The notes under the pieces were generated by a model. That model ran no database searches. It saw only the letters and a list, made by a program, of their open reading frames with translations, and had not been told where the DNA came from. The position numbers and the translations under genes were made by a program. 64,000 nucleotides of DNA from Pelagerythrobacter marensis (GTDB taxonomy: Bacteria > Pseudomonadota > Alphaproteobacteria > Sphingomonadales > Sphingomonadaceae), in the NCBI RefSeq assembly GCF_001028625.1, contig NZ_CP011805.1, positions 2,217,001 through 2,281,000 of the forward strand. The letters are read 5' to 3'. Shown in pieces: positions 17,177 to 25,571 of the stretch (its first letter is position 1; each line of letters begins with the position of its first letter).

Positions 17177-19636
17177 TCAGGTCTGTTCATCTTCCTCAGC
17201 CGCCTCGACACGCATTGCCACCGCCCCGAGCGCTTCGGCTTCCAGCAGCAGTTCCTCATCCACCGCGCCCTGCGGCATGGATTCGCGACCGATCATCGTC
17301 ATGACCGGCACTGCCAGGGGGCTGACCCGATCGAGCGAAACGTGAACCAGCTGCTCCGCAGAACGTTCGAGCAGATCCGCCAATCGACCGACATCCGTTA
17401 ATCGCGCACGCGCATCGGCCCAGGCCGCTTCGAGCAGGACATGTTCCGGCTCGTACTTGCGCAAGACATCGTAGATGAGATCGGTCGAAAACGTGACCTG
17501 CTTGCCGGTCTTGCGTTTGCCCGGGTGCTGCCGCTCCACAAGGCCGGCGATAACTGCCACCTCGCGAAACGCCCGCCGCAGAAGGTGTGATTCCGTCACC
17601 CACTCAACGAATTCGTGCGCCAGAATGTCGGGCGAGAGAAGCGGGGCCGGATCGACCACTGGCTTCAGGCCCCAGACGGCAAGCGAGTAATCGTTGGCGA
17701 CGAACCCGCCGGGGGCCAGCCCGCGATCTTCCATCCGCCGGGTGATCAGCATCCCGAGGCTCTGGTTCGCGTTCCACCCTTCGAAGGTGTAATAGACGCT
17801 GTAGTGCTTGCGCGCGTGAGGGAAGCTCTCGACCAGCAGTTCACCGGGGCCCGGAAGGCGGCTGCGCCAATCCTGCACTTCCAGCCACTCGCGCACGTCG
17901 TCGGGGAAGCGGGCCCAGCCCGCGCGATCGACCAGCATGGCCCGGACGCGGTCGGCCAGATGCGTGGTCAGGGGCAGGCGCTGCCCGCCATACGACGGGA
18001 TCGTGGCGGATGCCTTCGCCGCACGCACGATGACATCCATGTCCTTGAGCTGCTCCACCTCCAGGCTCATGCCGGCAAAGAAGAACGTATCGCCGGGCGA
18101 AAGCGTCGCTGCGAAACGCTCCTCCACTTTCCCAAGCTGGCGACCGTTGCGGAAACGCACGGTGAGCATTTCGGAATCGACGATGATCCCTGCGTTCATC
18201 CGGTGGCGCTGCGCCTGTTCGGGATGGGCCAGGCGCCAGATCCCCTGCCGATCGCGCACGATCCGTTTGAAACGGTCGTAAGCGCGCAGCGCGTAGCCGC
18301 CGTTCTCGACGAAGCCGAGCACTCTCTGCCAGACCTCGTCGTCCAGCCAGGCATAGGCGAGGCTGGACCGGACTTCGGCCAGCAGGGCCGCCTCCTCAAA
18401 CGGTGCAGCGCAGGCGCAGGCCATTACATGCTGGGCCAGAACATCCAGCCCGCCGGGGCGGAAATCCTCGCGGTCGCGTTGCCCGGCGTCGACCGCTTCC
18501 CTGGCCGCGGTCGCTTCGAGAAACTCGAACCGGTTGCCCGGCACCAGGATCGCGCGGCTCGGCTGGTCCAGCCGGTGGTTGGCACGGCCGATGCGCTGGA
18601 GCAGCCGGCTCGACCCCTTGGGCGCGCCCATCTGCACCACGCAGTCGATATCGCCCCAGTCGACCCCGAGGTCGAGGCTGGCAGTGGCCACCAGTGCCCG
18701 CAGTTCCCCGCGCGCCATGGCCCCTTCGACCTTTCGCCGCGCCTCTTTCGCGAGCGAGCCGTGATGTATCCCGATGGGCAGATTGTCGTTGTTCACATCC
18801 CACAGGAGCTGGAAGACGAACTCGGCGAGGAAGCGGGTATTGGTGAAGATCAACGTCGTGCGGTTGCGCCGTATCTCTTCGTAAAGTTGGGGTATCGCCC
18901 AGCGTCCCGCGTGCCCGCCCCACGGGACGCGTTCTTCGACGGGCAACAGGATCTCGACCTCTGCCGGCGCGCCCGGCTCCCCCTCGACCAGGGCGACAGT
19001 CTCGATCTCGCCCCACGGCGCCAGCCATTCGCGGTATGCTTCGGGCCGGGCGACAGTGGCCGACAGCGCAGCGCGCTGCATCTTCGGGGCGAGCGCCTGC
19101 AAGCGGGACAGTGCCAGTGCAAGCAGGTCCCCCCGCTTGCCCGTCGCGAAGGCATGAACCTCGTCGATGACCACTCGCCGCAGATCGGCGAACATCTCCA
19201 TGCTGTCGGGATAGCTCAACAGCAGGGACAGCGATTCCGGCGTGGTCAGCAGCACATGCGGCGGACGCCCGCGTTGCCGTCGCTTGCGGTCGGCGGGGGT
19301 GTCTCCGCTGCGGGTTTCAACCCGTATCGGCAGGCCTATCTCTTCGATTGGCGCCATCAGGTTGCGCTGGACATCATGCGCCAGCGCCTTGAGCGGCGAC
19401 ACGTAAAGCGTATGCAGCCCTGCCGGCGGAGGATCCTCTCCAGTCCGCGAGGAGCAGAAATCCGCCAGGGTCGGAAGGAAGCCGGCGAGCGTTTTGCCCG
19501 CCCCGGTGTCGGCGACCAGCATGGCATGTCGCCCCGCGTCGGCTGCCGCCAGCATTTCCGCTTGGTGCCGCCGTACCCGCCAGTCGCGCGCGGCGAACCA
19601 GGCTTCTATTTCCGGCGGAACCACCGCGTCAGGCAT
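17177..19636 (-). CDS. Lhr-like ligase-associated DEXH-box DNA helicase
   Basis: 819 residues. Helicase motifs in order: Walker A ADTGAGKT (residue 41), YVSPLKALAHD, DEVHAF (motif II, DEVH), SATVA (motif III), IFTNTRFLAE (IV), GIHHGSL, ATASLDLGVDWG (V) and QRIGRANHR (VI). The long C-terminal region matches the winged-helix core of Lhr-type helicases (YVSPLKAL, VYYTFEGWNANQSLG). The family is linked to DNA repair with an ATP-dependent ligase and a metallophosphoesterase, but neither partner is adjacent here. Substrate polarity is inferred from the family only. Confidence 0.9.
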   Translation of the reverse strand: MPDAVVPPEIEAWFAARDWRVRRHQAEMLAAADAGRHAMLVADTGAGKTLAGFLPTLADFCSSRTGEDPPPAGLHTLYVSPLKALAHDVQRNLMAPIEEIGLPIRVETRSGDTPADRKRRQRGRPPHVLLTTPESLSLLLSYPDSMEMFADLRRVVIDEVHAFATGKRGDLLALALSRLQALAPKMQRAALSATVARPEAYREWLAPWGEIETVALVEGEPGAPAEVEILLPVEERVPWGGHAGRWAIPQLYEEIRRNRTTLIFTNTRFLAEFVFQLLWDVNNDNLPIGIHHGSLAKEARRKVEGAMARGELRALVATASLDLGVDWGDIDCVVQMGAPKGSSRLLQRIGRANHRLDQPSRAILVPGNRFEFLEATAAREAVDAGQRDREDFRPGGLDVLAQHVMACACAAPFEEAALLAEVRSSLAYAWLDDEVWQRVLGFVENGGYALRAYDRFKRIVRDRQGIWRLAHPEQAQRHRMNAGIIVDSEMLTVRFRNGRQLGKVEERFAATLSPGDTFFFAGMSLEVEQLKDMDVIVRAAKASATIPSYGGQRLPLTTHLADRVRAMLVDRAGWARFPDDVREWLEVQDWRSRLPGPGELLVESFPHARKHYSVYYTFEGWNANQSLGMLITRRMEDRGLAPGGFVANDYSLAVWGLKPVVDPAPLLSPDILAHEFVEWVTESHLLRRAFREVAVIAGLVERQHPGKRKTGKQVTFSTDLIYDVLRKYEPEHVLLEAAWADARARLTDVGRLADLLERSAEQLVHVSLDRVSPLAVPVMTMIGRESMPQGAVDEELLLEAEALGAVAMRVEAAEEDEQT

Positions 19637-19831
19637 CGGGCGAAGGTTTTGGAGGCATGGCAGTCACTCCAACAGATTTCGCGAGCTTGCGAAAGGTTCC
19701 ACGCCGACGTTCGCTGGTGCGGTTCAGCTTCGCACTGCAGCATCCATCGCATGCGCCGAACAGTGCGGAACTCTCCAGCGAACGAAAAATGCGGTGAAGT
19801 AATGCAGGTCGGCGTGCGCAGCCGGCCCGCG

Positions 19832-20644
19832 TTATTCGTGCCCTTCGTTCTCGGCATCCGCGGCAGCGCGGAGATCTTCCGGAGCAACGCCGAGCAGCGC
19901 CGAAAGGCGATCGAGTTCGCTGTCGTCGAGATCGGACAGTTCGCGGGGTTGCGGCAGTTGCTCACTGCGCTCCTGAAAGTTCTCCATCATATCCGGCATC
20001 ATTTCCAATACCGCCGGCATGACCTCGTTCATCGCGGACATTACTTGCGGATCGGCGAAAATCAGCATCGATTCCGCCGCATAGCGGCCCCCGACCGGGG
20101 TCTGGAAAAAGCGATCGAGCTCGACAAGATCGGACCGTTCGAACCGCACGGCGTAGGCGCGGGCCAACCCGGCACGATACGAAGGTTCTATTCCCTCGAC
20201 CAGATCGCCGACCATTTCGACCATAATCTGCGAGAAAACGGCGCTGCGCTCCTCATACGCGGGATCGAGAATCGCAATGATGTCGCCCAATCGCGCATCA
20301 CCCATTTCCGCGAGATCGCTCTGGTCCATGCCGCCAATCGCGCGGAGCTGCGCCAGTGGCACCTGTTTCATGGAGCCCATGATCGCGTTCATCATCGGTT
20401 CCATGGTTTCATCCATCAGCCGGGCATAGGTCCCTTCCGGGAAAATCCTGGCAACGACCGCTTCGGCCTGCGGCAGGCGGGCTTCCTGCGCCGGCGTCAA
20501 CGCTTCGGTGGGGAACATGTCCGCCAGGTTGCCGGCGAGAGCTTCGACGTCTTCCATGCTTTCGGCAGGGGACTGCGTGTCCTGCGCCACAAGGGGAGAC
20601 AGCGGCACCGAAACCAGAGCCGCCGCAAAACACCAGTTCTTCAT
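19832..20644 (-). CDS. DUF2059-like secreted protein
   Basis: 270 residues from the ATG at 20644 (MKNWCFAAALVSVPLSPLVA), which begins a signal peptide; the longer frame is a poor fit. The mature chain is helical, acidic and Met-rich, with a central block AVRFERSDLVELDRFFQTPV and YAAESMLIF that resembles DUF2059, a domain of unknown function in periplasmic proteins. It lies 34 bp downstream of the phosphohexomutase gene on the same strand. No catalytic motif is visible. Confidence 0.7.
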   Translation of the reverse strand: MKNWCFAAALVSVPLSPLVAQDTQSPAESMEDVEALAGNLADMFPTEALTPAQEARLPQAEAVVARIFPEGTYARLMDETMEPMMNAIMGSMKQVPLAQLRAIGGMDQSDLAEMGDARLGDIIAILDPAYEERSAVFSQIMVEMVGDLVEGIEPSYRAGLARAYAVRFERSDLVELDRFFQTPVGGRYAAESMLIFADPQVMSAMNEVMPAVLEMMPDMMENFQERSEQLPQPRELSDLDDSELDRLSALLGVAPEDLRAAADAENEGHE

Positions 20645-20678
20645 CTTCACGTCGCTTCTCCCCACCCAATTGCCAGCT

Positions 20679-22082
20679 TCAATGCCCCGCCTGGGCACCA
20701 CGCTCCAGACCCGATAGCGCAAGCTGTTCGTCGATCTGCGCCATCAGCCGCTCCAGCCCCGCCTCGCTATCGCTCTCTGCCCGGGCGACCAGCACGTCCT
20801 GCGTGTTGGAAGCGCGGAGCAGCCACCAGCCGTCATCGGTCGTCACCCGCACCCCGTCCGTTCCGTCGACCTGCGCAGGCCCGTCGGCCAACCGCGCACG
20901 GACTTCGTCGATAGCGGAGAACTTGCGGCTTTCATCGACCTGAAAACGCATTTCGGGCGTGTTGATCATTGCCGGCATGGCCCCGCGCAGCGCCGTGACC
21001 GACTTGCCCAGCCGCGCGCTCGCGGCCAGCAACCGCACCCCGGCATAGAGCGCATCGTCATACCCGTAGTAATCGTCGGCGAAGAAGACGTGCCCGCTCA
21101 TCTCGCCCGCAAGCGGCGCCCGAGTTTCCTTCATTTTGGATTTAATCAGCGAGTGCCCGGTCTTCCACATCACCGGCTTCCCGCCCAGCGCGGCCACCTG
21201 ATCGAACAGGGCGCGGCTGGCCTTCACATCGGCGATAACCGTCGCGCCGGGCTGCCGGATCAACAGATCTTCGGCGTAGATCGAAAGCAGCTGGTCCCCC
21301 CAGATCACGCGCCCTTGGCCGTCGATCGCGCCGATCCGGTCGCCATCGCCATCGAATGCAACGCCGAAATCGAGGCTCTTTTCCGCGACCAGCGCCCGCA
21401 GGTCGGCCAGATTCTCCTCGACAGTGGGATCGGGATGATGATTGGGAAAATTGCCGTCGACATCGGTGTAGAGAAGGTGGTGCTCGCCCGGCAGGCGCGC
21501 CGCAAGCGCTTCGAGTGCGGGGCCGGCGGCGCCGTTCCCCGCGTCCCAGCCCACCCGCACGTCCGCCAGTGCGCCGCGGTCGATCCCGGCGAGACCGGCG
21601 AGCAACCGTTCGATGTAGTCTTCCAGGATTTCGCGCGTTTCGACCGCCCCGGCGCCATCGGGCCAGGCCCCCTCCGCAGACAGTCTGCCGAGCCGCTGAA
21701 TATCCTCCCCGAAGAACGGCCGTCCCTGGAATACCATCTTGAAGCCATTGTAATTGGCGGGATTATGGCTGCCGGTTATCTGAATGCCGCCATCCACCTC
21801 TTCCGCTGAGGCTTCGGCAAAATAGAGCATCGGTGTCGGCCCCATCCCGACCCGCACGACATCGCAGCCGCTCGCAGTGAGCCCTTCTACCAGCGCGTGT
21901 TCGAGCACCGGCGAACTGACGCGCCCGTCATACCCCACTGCAACGGTGCGACCGCCCGCCTCGCGCAGGAGAGTGGCGAAGCTGCGCCCGATCGCGCGGG
22001 CATCGTCGGGGCCGAGCGTTTCGCCGATTATACCGCGAATGTCGTATTCGCGCAGAACGGTGGAATGGAACTGATGCGCCAT
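20679..22082 (-). CDS. pgmG: Phosphomannomutase/phosphoglucomutase
   Basis: 467 residues of the alpha-D-phosphohexomutase family. Motifs are REYDIRGI, VGYDGRVSSP, ITGSHNPANYNGFKM with the phosphoserine, the Mg site FDGDGDRIG, the sugar loop GEMSGH and the phosphate-binding RASNTQD near the C-terminus. It interconverts hexose 1- and 6-phosphates to feed nucleotide-sugar and exopolysaccharide synthesis. The closest well-known relative is PgmG of Sphingomonas gellan synthesis; the symbol is used on that basis. Confidence 0.92.
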   Translation of the reverse strand: MAHQFHSTVLREYDIRGIIGETLGPDDARAIGRSFATLLREAGGRTVAVGYDGRVSSPVLEHALVEGLTASGCDVVRVGMGPTPMLYFAEASAEEVDGGIQITGSHNPANYNGFKMVFQGRPFFGEDIQRLGRLSAEGAWPDGAGAVETREILEDYIERLLAGLAGIDRGALADVRVGWDAGNGAAGPALEALAARLPGEHHLLYTDVDGNFPNHHPDPTVEENLADLRALVAEKSLDFGVAFDGDGDRIGAIDGQGRVIWGDQLLSIYAEDLLIRQPGATVIADVKASRALFDQVAALGGKPVMWKTGHSLIKSKMKETRAPLAGEMSGHVFFADDYYGYDDALYAGVRLLAASARLGKSVTALRGAMPAMINTPEMRFQVDESRKFSAIDEVRARLADGPAQVDGTDGVRVTTDDGWWLLRASNTQDVLVARAESDSEAGLERLMAQIDEQLALSGLERGAQAGH

Positions 22083-22091
22083 GCGATCCCT

Positions 22092-22391
22092 TCAAGATTG
22101 GTCGAGCCCCTGGGGGGGCAGATGATCGAGCAACAGGTCGCGCGCGGCATTGGCCTCGTGCACCTGTCCGGCGGTTCCGCCCCGGTCAGGGTGGACCACG
22201 GCCACTAAACGCTTGTGCGCGGCAATTATTTCCCCGCGATCGGCACTACCGGCAACCCCGAGCAGCCGCTGCGCCCGCGCCACCGCCTGCTGGCGGGAGG
22301 AACCGGCACGAAGATAGTCCCACGGCCACTTGCCGAAAAGCATTCTGCAGCCGATCGCAATCACTGCCGCGATGACGATCAGCCGCATCAC
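22092..22391 (-). CDS. Membrane-anchored J-domain protein
   Basis: 99 residues. An N-terminal hydrophobic helix (LIVIAAVIAIGCRMLF) is followed by a short J-domain-like segment, AVARAQRLLGV then AHKRLVAVVHPDRGGT, which contains the HPD tripeptide needed to stimulate DnaK. This is a type III DnaJ protein, likely tethered to the inner membrane. It sits 9 bp before pgmG and 3 bp after mipZ, so mipZ, this gene and pgmG are probably co-transcribed. Confidence 0.8.
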   Translation of the reverse strand: MMRLIVIAAVIAIGCRMLFGKWPWDYLRAGSSRQQAVARAQRLLGVAGSADRGEIIAAHKRLVAVVHPDRGGTAGQVHEANAARDLLLDHLPPQGLDQS

Positions 22392-22394
22392 GGG

Positions 22395-23222
22395 TCAGGC
22401 AAGCTCCAGCTCGGGCGATCGGCGCGTCGTCTCCGGCAAGTGAAGCCCTGCGACCAGACTGCGCAGTTCCTGGCGGGCGACCAGATGGCTGGTGCCCAGT
22501 TCCCCCAGATGCCCCTTGTCGAGCAGGGTGAGGCCGGAGGGGAACAGTTCGCGGTAAATCACGCGTTCCGACAGTCCCTTGGCCACGCGGAACCCGGCCC
22601 GCTTCGAAAGTTCGGTCAGCGCGCGTTCGATCCGCTGCATGTTGCGCGCCTCGACATGGCCGGTCCGATTGCGCACCACGACCCAGTCGATTTCCTGGCG
22701 GCGTTCCAGCGCGCGGGTCTTGCGGGTTTCCCAGATCAGTTCGGCATAGAAGCTGAGCCGGCGGACCTTGAAAGTCTCGGCATCGACCTGGCCGATCAGA
22801 TCGAAATCGACGAAGCTGTCGTTGAGCGGGGTGACGAGCGTATCGGCACCGGTGGCCGCGTGGCGTGCCAGCGGATCGTCGCGGCCGGGCGTATCGATGA
22901 CGATGAAATCCATCCCCTCGCCCAGACGCTCCAGCACGCTGTCGAATTCGTCCGCCTCACCCCCGCCGAAAACGTCGCATCGCGCGCTCGGCAGATGGAT
23001 GCCGCGCCGCTCTTCGGTCTCCGCCCGATTTTCGAAATAGCGGTGCATGGTGCGCTGGCGCGAGTCCAGATCGAGCGCAGCGACCCGAGCCCCGCGATAG
23101 GCCAGCGCAACCGCGACATGGACCGCGGTGGTCGACTTGCCGGTCCCGCCCTTCTCATTGGCGAAAACGATCCGATGGGGGCTCTGATCGGGCACGGCGG
23201 CAGGGTTCCTGTCTGTTGTCAT
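22395..23222 (-). CDS. mipZ: Division-plane positioning ATPase MipZ (ParA family)
   Basis: 275 residues. It has a deviant Walker A, NEKGGTGKSTTAVHVAVAL, the A' region LDLDSRQRTMHRYFENR and Walker B IDTPGRDD. The DSRQRT region and the C-terminal FRVAKGLSERVIYRELFP are characteristic of MipZ rather than plasmid ParA. MipZ forms a bipolar gradient through ParB and inhibits FtsZ away from midcell. It is divergent from panC, with starts 56 bp apart. Confidence 0.92.
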   Translation of the reverse strand: MTTDRNPAAVPDQSPHRIVFANEKGGTGKSTTAVHVAVALAYRGARVAALDLDSRQRTMHRYFENRAETEERRGIHLPSARCDVFGGGEADEFDSVLERLGEGMDFIVIDTPGRDDPLARHAATGADTLVTPLNDSFVDFDLIGQVDAETFKVRRLSFYAELIWETRKTRALERRQEIDWVVVRNRTGHVEARNMQRIERALTELSKRAGFRVAKGLSERVIYRELFPSGLTLLDKGHLGELGTSHLVARQELRSLVAGLHLPETTRRSPELELA

Positions 23223-23278
23223 TGGCGGGCGTCAACGGCTAGTTGGCGCGATCCAGCTTTATCGGAGGCCCCGGGCCC

Positions 23279-24145
23279 GTGCAAACCGCGACCGAGCTTG
23301 AAATGTTGAGAACGACCGTTGCCCGGCTGAGGGCGGGCGGCAAAACACTCGCCCTGGTCCCGACAATGGGTGCGTTGCACGAAGGGCACCTGACATTGGT
23401 GCGCGAGGCGCGCGCGCGCGCGGATCGGGTGGCGGTATCGATTTTCGTGAATCCGACGCAGTTCGGGCCCAACGAGGATCTCGATGCCTATCCCCGTCAG
23501 ATGTCCGAAGATGCACGAATGCTGGAGGCGGAGGGGGTGGACCTGCTCTGGGCCCCCGGGGTCGGACAAATGTATCCTGATGGTTTTGCCACCACGATTT
23601 CGGTGGCTGGGGTGAGCGAAGGCTTCTGCGGTGCCACCCGGCCCGGACACTTCGACGGCGTGGCGACAGTCGTTTGCAAGCTGTTCAACCAGGTCTGCCC
23701 CGACCTTGCGCTGTTCGGCGAGAAGGACTGGCAACAGCTCGCAGTGATCCGCCGCATGGCTCGCGATCTCGATCTGGTCGAACCCCGCGCCGATGCGATC
23801 CATGGCGTGCCGACCGTGCGCGAGGCAGACGGTCTCGCGATGTCGAGCCGTAACCGGTATCTCTCGCCCGAAGCGCGCGAAGCGGCCGCCACGCTGCCGC
23901 GCGCGATGCGCGAGGCGATCGCGCGAATGGAAGGCGGCGATGACGTGCAGCCAACGCTGGCTTCGCTGGAAGAAACGCTGCTGGGCGCGGGTTTTTCGCA
24001 AGTCGACTACGCAGATCTTGCCGATGCGGCGAGCCTGGAGAGGCTCGACACGCTCGGCCCGGCCCCCGCGCGGTTGCTGGTGGCCGCCCGGATCGAGGGG
24101 ACGCGGCTGATCGACAACATGGCGGTCGGGCAGAAGCCCGGCTGA
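23279..24145 (+). CDS. panC: Pantoate--beta-alanine ligase
   Basis: 288 residues with a GTG start at 23279. A GGAGG ribosome-binding site at 23264-23268 lies 10 bp upstream, and homologues begin near MQTATELEMLRTTVA; a TTG at 23243 would add 12 residues and place the Shine-Dalgarno inside the gene. Motifs are PTMGALHEGHL (HIGH-like ATP site), FVNPTQFG, EKDWQQL and MSSRNRYL. It condenses pantoate and beta-alanine to pantothenate for coenzyme A. Confidence 0.95.
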   Translation: MQTATELEMLRTTVARLRAGGKTLALVPTMGALHEGHLTLVREARARADRVAVSIFVNPTQFGPNEDLDAYPRQMSEDARMLEAEGVDLLWAPGVGQMYPDGFATTISVAGVSEGFCGATRPGHFDGVATVVCKLFNQVCPDLALFGEKDWQQLAVIRRMARDLDLVEPRADAIHGVPTVREADGLAMSSRNRYLSPEAREAAATLPRAMREAIARMEGGDDVQPTLASLEETLLGAGFSQVDYADLADAASLERLDTLGPAPARLLVAARIEGTRLIDNMAVGQKPG

Positions 24146-24172
24146 AAGCCAACCTCCCGGCTTATTCCCGGA

Positions 24173-24694
24173 TTAGCTGGTGCGATTGATGGTATATCCT
24201 GCGAGTTTCCATTGGCCGTCGGTATCGAGGTGGAAGGAGACGACTTCTTCCATTGTGATGCCGCTTTGTCCTGCTGTTGCGAAGCGGATGGACATGTATC
24301 GGCCTGGGGGCAGCGGTCCGTTGTCGCTGGGGCTGATGACGACGCGCATGATGGCGCGCCATTCGCGGTTGCTGACGGCGCCGAGCATGGCGCGTTGCTG
24401 TGCGGTGTTGCCGACGAAGCGGTCGCGCGCGATGCTGGCCTGCATGATGGGCGAGGATTTGTCCCAGATGTCGCCCATTTCGTAGCGGTCCACCGCTGCC
24501 ACGATGTGGAGCGCGGCGTTGAGGAACTCGCTCGGCCCGAGTTGCACGGGCACCGCGGCGGGCGGCGAACCGCCCGCCTGGGCCGCAGGTCCGTTGCGAC
24601 CCTGCGCGGCAAGACCGGACGATGCAGCCATGCAGCACGCGGCCACGAATGTCAGGGCGATGCGCCCCGGCAGATGCGACCGCGACACTATCAT
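24173..24694 (-). CDS. Secreted DUF4019 protein, downstream copy of the adhesin locus
   Basis: 173 residues: a signal peptide (FVAACCMAASSGLAAQ), a Gly/Pro-rich linker, then a DUF4019-like domain from about residue 50 (GPSEFLNAALHIVAAVD, REWRAIMRVVISP, PGRYMSIRF, QWKLAGYTI). The ATG overlaps the stop of the OmpA/BamE gene in ATGA, so the two are translationally coupled. It is a diverged paralogue of the DUF4019 gene that opens the locus at 35290. The molecular function of DUF4019 is unknown; its location in an adhesin operon suggests a periplasmic accessory role, which is inference. Confidence 0.75.
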   Translation of the reverse strand: MIVSRSHLPGRIALTFVAACCMAASSGLAAQGRNGPAAQAGGSPPAAVPVQLGPSEFLNAALHIVAAVDRYEMGDIWDKSSPIMQASIARDRFVGNTAQQRAMLGAVSNREWRAIMRVVISPSDNGPLPPGRYMSIRFATAGQSGITMEEVVSFHLDTDGQWKLAGYTINRTS

Positions 24695-25518
24695 CGACGG
24701 GTAACCGGCGCCGGCCGCTCGACAGCCGTGGTATAGAGTTCGATCAGGACCTGGCGATTGCGCAGTTCGCGTTTCTGCGAACCGGTCGGCACTTCCAGAT
24801 CGCGCGAGGCGCGGGCATAGACGGGGACCTCGCCGACCATGCTGCGCAGGGCATTGGCCGATGCCGCCGCACGGCGGGCAGCCAGCGCATCGTTGTATTC
24901 GGTGTCGCCCATGGTGTCGGTGAACCCGGTCACGATAACCTCCCGGTAGTCGCCGCCGCGGACCTCTTCGGCCACCTGGCGGAGCGTGGCGTGACCCTGA
25001 TCGTCGATCGCGGCGCTGTCAAATGCGAAGTTGAAGCGATAGGTCTTGGCCGGCTTGGCCGGGGTTGCCGGCCCTGCGACGGTGACGACTTCGGGCGCCA
25101 GAAGGCGATCGAGCAGCGATGCGCATTCCGGCTCGCGGAAGTAGGTGTTCTCCACCCGTGCCTTCTTGTCGAACCTGATCTGGTACTGGCACGAGACATA
25201 TTCGTCGCCGTTGCCGGTGTAGAAGTTGAGGATGTAATTCCACTTCCGGACGAAGAACACCCCTTCGTGGAAGTGCGGCACGTCGAGCAGGGTGTAGATC
25301 TGGTTCTTGGTCATGCCCGGGGTGACCATCGCGACATTGCGCGGCGGTACGAAGGCCCCGTCCTTGCGCGTGGCCTTGCGCGGTTCGGGAAACTCCACCG
25401 AAGTGTCGTGCCCGGGGCGGTAGGTGGGCGTGCCCTGGCCTGGCTCTGCGGCTCCGGCAGAGCCGGCACAGGCCATGGCAAGGGCGGCGGCAGCGATCAC
25501 GGGGTTGCGAATGTTCAC
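24691..25518 (-). CDS. OmpA-family protein with BamE/SmpA-like domain, adhesin partner
   Basis: 275 residues with a GTG start at 25518 preceded by GGAGAT. A signal peptide (AAAALAMACAGSAGAA) is followed by a SmpA/OmlA (BamE-like) domain at about 60-130 (VTPGMTKNQIYTLLDVP, FVRKWNYILNF), then a C-terminal OmpA peptidoglycan-binding domain (FNFAFDSAAIDDQG, VTGFTDTMGDTEYNDALAAR, NRQVLIELY). It lies 53 bp after the giant trimeric autotransporter. The arrangement parallels TpgA, the OmpA-type peptidoglycan-binding partner of the Acinetobacter adhesin AtaA; a role in anchoring or assembling the adhesin is inferred. Confidence 0.82.
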   Translation of the reverse strand: MNIRNPVIAAAALAMACAGSAGAAEPGQGTPTYRPGHDTSVEFPEPRKATRKDGAFVPPRNVAMVTPGMTKNQIYTLLDVPHFHEGVFFVRKWNYILNFYTGNGDEYVSCQYQIRFDKKARVENTYFREPECASLLDRLLAPEVVTVAGPATPAKPAKTYRFNFAFDSAAIDDQGHATLRQVAEEVRGGDYREVIVTGFTDTMGDTEYNDALAARRAAASANALRSMVGEVPVYARASRDLEVPTGSQKRELRNRQVLIELYTTAVERPAPVTRR

Positions 25519-25571
25519 CTGACGATCTCCAAAATTTGTTAGGTCGAAGGGGGATGCGGCGATCCAGCGTG

